Source of the DNA: Pararhodobacter sp.
GTDB taxonomy: Bacteria; Pseudomonadota; Alphaproteobacteria; Rhodobacterales; Rhodobacteraceae
DNA: 64,000 bases
Reading direction: 5' to 3'
Assembly (NCBI RefSeq): GCF_034676545.1
Contig: NZ_JAUCBZ010000015.1
Coordinates: 2,883,001 to 2,947,000 of the forward strand
The position numbers and the translations under genes were made by a program. Positions 62,201-64,000 of the stretch are shown piece after piece. Numbering within the stretch: the stretch's first letter is position 1; the number at the start of each line of letters is the position of its first letter. The notes beneath the pieces were generated by a model. That model had not been told where the DNA came from. It searched no databases and saw only the letters and a list, made by a program, of their open reading frames with translations.

Positions 62201-64000
62201 ACGCCAGCCTTGCCGAGACCGATCCAATCCTGTTTTCGCTGTCTCTTGGCGGGATTTACGAGGCCGGGCATCGCTTTATAAATGCGGCAGCGGCAGCGGC
62301 ATCTAGCACTTTGCAGGGCTTGACGGCCACCTTGCGGGCTGAATTCTTCGAGATTCTTGACACCTATTCCACGCTCGACGGCGCGATCACGGACATTATC
62401 CGGCGTCTCTGGGGAATCGACCTCGGCGCCCCGGAATTCCGCGCGCAGATTGCGGCGAGAATTGCGAACTGGTTCTTTCCGGCAAGCAACGCGCTATCGA
62501 CCGGCGACTTGTTGCCCATGCCGGTCGTTGGTTTCGAGGCGTTACCGCCAGGATTTGAATTCAATGAGGCCGATCTCAGCGCCCTGGAGCGGCTTCGGGC
62601 GGTGTTTCGCTTGCCCAATGGCGCAGCCCGCAGGCTCACCGAGGCGTTGATTGTTTATGCGCTGACGCCGCAAACCGCGGCGCGCGATCCGAGCGGTGTG
62701 GGTCGGCAAAACGTCGTGGCGCAGATACGCGAAGCCGCAAGAGGGTTTCTGCGCCACGGCGCTATGCCAAACCCACAACCACCGCCAGAGACCCTTTCGC
62801 CGGCAGAGTGGCTGGCAAGAAGCATCGCAGAACGCAGAACTGAGCTCGATCGTGCCATTGAAGCGGTGGAAAACGCGGCGCAAGCACATGCCGAAAACGA
62901 AGTCGCGGCATGGCTGGATCATATCAAGGTGAATGCCGAACGTTTCTTCGCGCGCTACACGCGCGCCCTTCAAGTGCTGGAAGACGCCGCAAGGGCCGCC
63001 GCACTTGAGACCGGAGAGGTCGCCGAAAAGATCCTCGACGATGCCTGGGACACGGTAATCAACGCCGCATTCGACGTGATCTTCGATGATTGCTTCGGGC
63101 GAATACTCGAAACCACCGCCGCGCTCGCCACACTTTACGCAGAAGTCACCGCTGACGACACTTCTATTGGCCGCATCGCGCAGGCCGCCTTGACATTCAT
63201 CGAGGACTTGGGCGGATCGGTCGATTTCGGCGTTGCGGATGTATGCGACACGATCAACGCCCCAATTGAAGCCCTCGATAGGGTGTTTGCGCAATTTGAT
63301 CTCAACGGATTGGCGCTGGCCTGCCCGACAAGGGCAAACGTGCATGTCTTGGTGTTTGCCGGGCGGATTCGCGATGAAGACGCACCGAAGACCGCTGATG
63401 GGACGTCGCCCGGCCGATACGTTTTCGACGCGAACAGGGCCATTTCCGAGATTCTGGATCCGCAGGAGATTGAAAAAATCTTGGGCGGCATTGATCGGAT
63501 TGACGATCTTCCAAACACTCCGGTCACACAAAGCGTCAAGAGGCAGTTGCGCACCACGGTAAATAACCTGCAAACGCAATTGGCGTATCTTGGTCCAATT
63601 ACGGCCAATCTTTATGCCGCGCTTGTCAACGATTCACAGGCGCTTCAAGCCGTGCAGGCGCGGCTTGCTCTTTTGGGCAATACGGAATTGTGCAACCTCC
63701 AGCCAAACGCGGGCAATGCCCAAAACGGGCTGGATACGCTGTATTCCGAGGCGATCAGAACGATCCCCGAAGACTTCGAAGCCATGTTGCGGCGCCGAGA
63801 CGCCTTGATGCACGCCGCCCTCGACAGCGCGCGAAAAATTGGAGACATCGCCAAGGCGCTGGTGACCGATCCGATTCTGGTTGCGGGTGGGTTTGCCGCA
63901 TATCTAACCAGCCAAAATATGCCCTCGTCGACAAAGCTCACGGCATGGAAGCAGGACGCCCGCGCGTGGGAGGAAAAGCTCCGCGGGATTGACCACAGTG
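56296..64000 (+). CDS. Giant Tat-exported protein, at least 2568 residues, open at window edge
   Basis: One frame runs from ATG 56296 to the last base without a stop; the preceding in-frame stop is at 56185. The N-terminus MTRRQFLVSGAATSFVHPAF ends in AFA before SG, a textbook twin-arginine signal. Residues ~22-800 look beta-rich, ~810-935 contain long helices ending in QLRRRRRD, ~940-1810 are again mixed, and from ~1816 to the edge the sequence is helical and coiled-coil-like (RYQAAALMEQQQQLGESITN, DEIRVRLDALEQSVTDA). There are no tandem repeats, no cohesin-, cadherin- or RTX-type motifs, and no recognisable enzyme signature. Codon choice includes ATA, CTA, TTA and AGA more than the core genes, consistent with transfer. 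A surface or secreted structural role is inferred; the family is unknown to me. Confidence 0.8.
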   Translation, partial: MTRRQFLVSGAATSFVHPAFASGTITAYSELDLEFRWSHDRSALTVFTVRQPLNENGGAMGEPEIVESWVLRRDSFGPDADFVISRRPRQSTYVIAQTSTETSAPVDLAGYEVRVVRATFGRNRDRDFHFYFTQHSERVVGTAINRRIFGLHAFTNLFDRREFIGLAESGQDQSAQPRMPAIQVELRHHPVHPLRWSLFTSQETGGGNAEETCAGSVPLRQDIATARCAAPLTRIFNGLVRFPGSFTDNVGGSYHAAEVTFDQCAALGFNFHSVPQRRRPWVMRPEITVERLNVFWTDDRGALVDLPGSDSGLSVQRTSSNAKVLIGLANGTLAQGGVRITPGNGHGMRMIARDPTVASRLVTLRSFNTERRNGLLPANQGFVSQAVMEGIWRLELPYAVASAGFVGPFPEISGALSAVSYSDTTESGQVHFARSGRLRFQGSFNGSDQAPPRQPIYAIETPIGAVTIQVAFSDAPNVSGQPQAAQNGTRHQDGGPEAMQADSQNQEASPFYPRPGDPIQILYRWGAMPAGAPDNVQTATPERPHCDWIEINAAMVELDTGLDHADFSRLTFDPSELRLIYTPNWPSQSSTGSIIRLGAPARAQSALIDLSRARLRAARNSTLVQLQFTFADLMLSFVDGEVPEIVAANAACFVPVSASNAPPRPDPRPVLVVEFPPQHLLEEALFLPELAPLPDVELPRADGAASGPALYRYDADANTLEPVADTSETGDHIFYFDPNDRARIAEILKTLVGNEERKFREVFRNKKIEAAADDLGFQNFSICFFNRSQDLLNRNALPEPQRYYIGPVGLDIDAMHLARQIHGEARETHADQLRSQLFQSVRTAHSQIIQDFRDEAPSFQRDLRIEQALEAAVPSYQLYRATYRNSMIHAATGGSNGRALGFDGIEDLSPEHIEFIFHENDASIPVWAATAGITTQLRRRRRDVVDKAFVNAVLAPNSDSVLNNGTRNGLLDGRLSNPTRLAFRVPCRDGIQAARLMVAGLDTPPDFASELPRDRLEFSLNALTNFAAFELSVIRRAELVYHEDALGRRTGLTRRLDLSARGRLNHLGFQSGPFLTSFTRLADIQASLASPPGPFETAIEIPSRLILSPHQRAVFLTPHSVEPAIFDLPSAGVETDHRLWSANLFTGGEDPGLRAVHSPDLRPDFVWQRLHRRAGAGSGFGISQNLPGGGAPPRGPLAPWFLDRGETGSAAPRPIELALAERDLWPRDSADRPALDAILRPGEDQSDAAFCAELINEQQTTPGRLPLPAIISQLCRRVLRRRDLAEQNARFVFRSSLDAFARHELVLASSCWGLPSLGRRDLSGALLAESSQIEATPDDTLIDVRAGSALYKPRALSVNELSLTSIGGNFRHDTAFEPPASVQALDGTPLFDALSIERWQHSTVLGRDTYAEVVFKGFLAPFGHRASLVQVTERVFLTDQTGAVWAPLRQRMFIRIGRPEKRFPAIGQPFDGRAFPLESVTYLTTKSPDIIDPNDPSTGGAIDASGTLASGRLALGDDFRGLAFWPRTAPMRAANVRFEVAFADFKADIPVLFIDNVAANDRRSLELIVNYYNGQLAPDSVNTTAPQSAQITQNAFVPTEHLRTIAMGGRKYRYAPELKSGSASQETQLWTLRLSGRRLGGPPTMPAAPQGSHLGAVMIEAKDFDWSPALNGADQPPFYPEVDVARIRVRQAERLTGQSLPEVRARFDGAYLIHGLPPDPAQADTHPSQPFNTSEVYLGLLDMPALTMGAKGDRAGGLMRPDGVVGALSRKKGALTFAARRTLSSPTSEKRPLYGHAFSFDRLPVRAENTISAAEAAPNAARIAENETTEKIRNIYRDLFSPDAQLLGLIKLQDLMTFLDKSNLEDPDKGMPEMVETVRYQAAALMEQQQQLGESITNGVSDAVALVRNNVVLPLKQGVDEIRVRLDALEQSVTDAQATLTGAVIPNISLSKALPEFDQSLRGLSAAIDASLAETDPILFSLSLGGIYEAGHRFINAAAAAASSTLQGLTATLRAEFFEILDTYSTLDGAITDIIRRLWGIDLGAPEFRAQIAARIANWFFPASNALSTGDLLPMPVVGFEALPPGFEFNEADLSALERLRAVFRLPNGAARRLTEALIVYALTPQTAARDPSGVGRQNVVAQIREAARGFLRHGAMPNPQPPPETLSPAEWLARSIAERRTELDRAIEAVENAAQAHAENEVAAWLDHIKVNAERFFARYTRALQVLEDAARAAALETGEVAEKILDDAWDTVINAAFDVIFDDCFGRILETTAALATLYAEVTADDTSIGRIAQAALTFIEDLGGSVDFGVADVCDTINAPIEALDRVFAQFDLNGLALACPTRANVHVLVFAGRIRDEDAPKTADGTSPGRYVFDANRAISEILDPQEIEKILGGIDRIDDLPNTPVTQSVKRQLRTTVNNLQTQLAYLGPITANLYAALVNDSQALQAVQARLALLGNTELCNLQPNAGNAQNGLDTLYSEAIRTIPEDFEAMLRRRDALMHAALDSARKIGDIAKALVTDPILVAGGFAAYLTSQNMPSSTKLTAWKQDARAWEEKLRGIDHS

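Overview
The window is chromosomal DNA of a high-GC alphaproteobacterium, almost certainly a member of the Rhodobacterales. Supporting markers are CckA, a DksA that keeps one zinc-finger cysteine, a Fur/Mur regulator, an extended S9 ribosomal protein, an aroB-aroK locus divergent from a small membrane protein, an exported protein and xerD, and a ppiD-trpE pair. The first 48.4 kb is ordinary, tightly packed core genome: metal regulation (fur), aromatic amino acids (aroK, aroB, trpA, trpE), recombination and repair (xerD, xthA, an AlkC-like protein), lactate oxidation (FAD-type and FMN-type), translation (rplM-rpsI, ychF, an RsmB-type methyltransferase), purines (purF), capsule export (kpsT with a KpsE-like partner), sulfur trafficking (rhodanese, YedE and a 56-residue protein), a cobT-cobS-cobC-cobU cobalamin run, and regulators (CckA, an EnvZ-like kinase, LysR, PaiB, DksA).

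Three genes in this core part (an EamA transporter, ychF, an SseB-family gene) each carry a one-base frameshift. Because ychF is a housekeeping gene, sequencing error is a serious explanation for all three. A short dispersed repeat (a GGATATTT box and a GAACAAAG box beside GC-rich hairpins) lies in three intergenic gaps where genes converge or a transcription unit ends.

At 48332 a tRNA-Asn gene marks a change. From there to the right end the DNA looks like an eroded genomic island: a truncated tyrosine integrase just downstream of the tRNA, an IS3-family orfA remnant, a complete IS21-family element (49312-51814) whose two flanks do not match, the 5' part of a TM0106/RecB-like nuclease gene cut by that element, a 92-residue unknown protein, a divergent WYL regulator and HEPN-domain protein, and IS3 and IS481 relics. 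The WYL/HEPN/RecB-like content resembles phage-defence cargo.

From 56296 to the end of the window one plus-strand frame stays open for at least 2568 codons without a stop. The predicted protein begins with a twin-arginine (Tat) signal (TRRQFL, cleavage after AFA), has a long mixed or beta-rich region and then a helical, coiled-coil-like C-terminal part, and continues beyond the window. I do not recognise its family; it is the most unusual object here.
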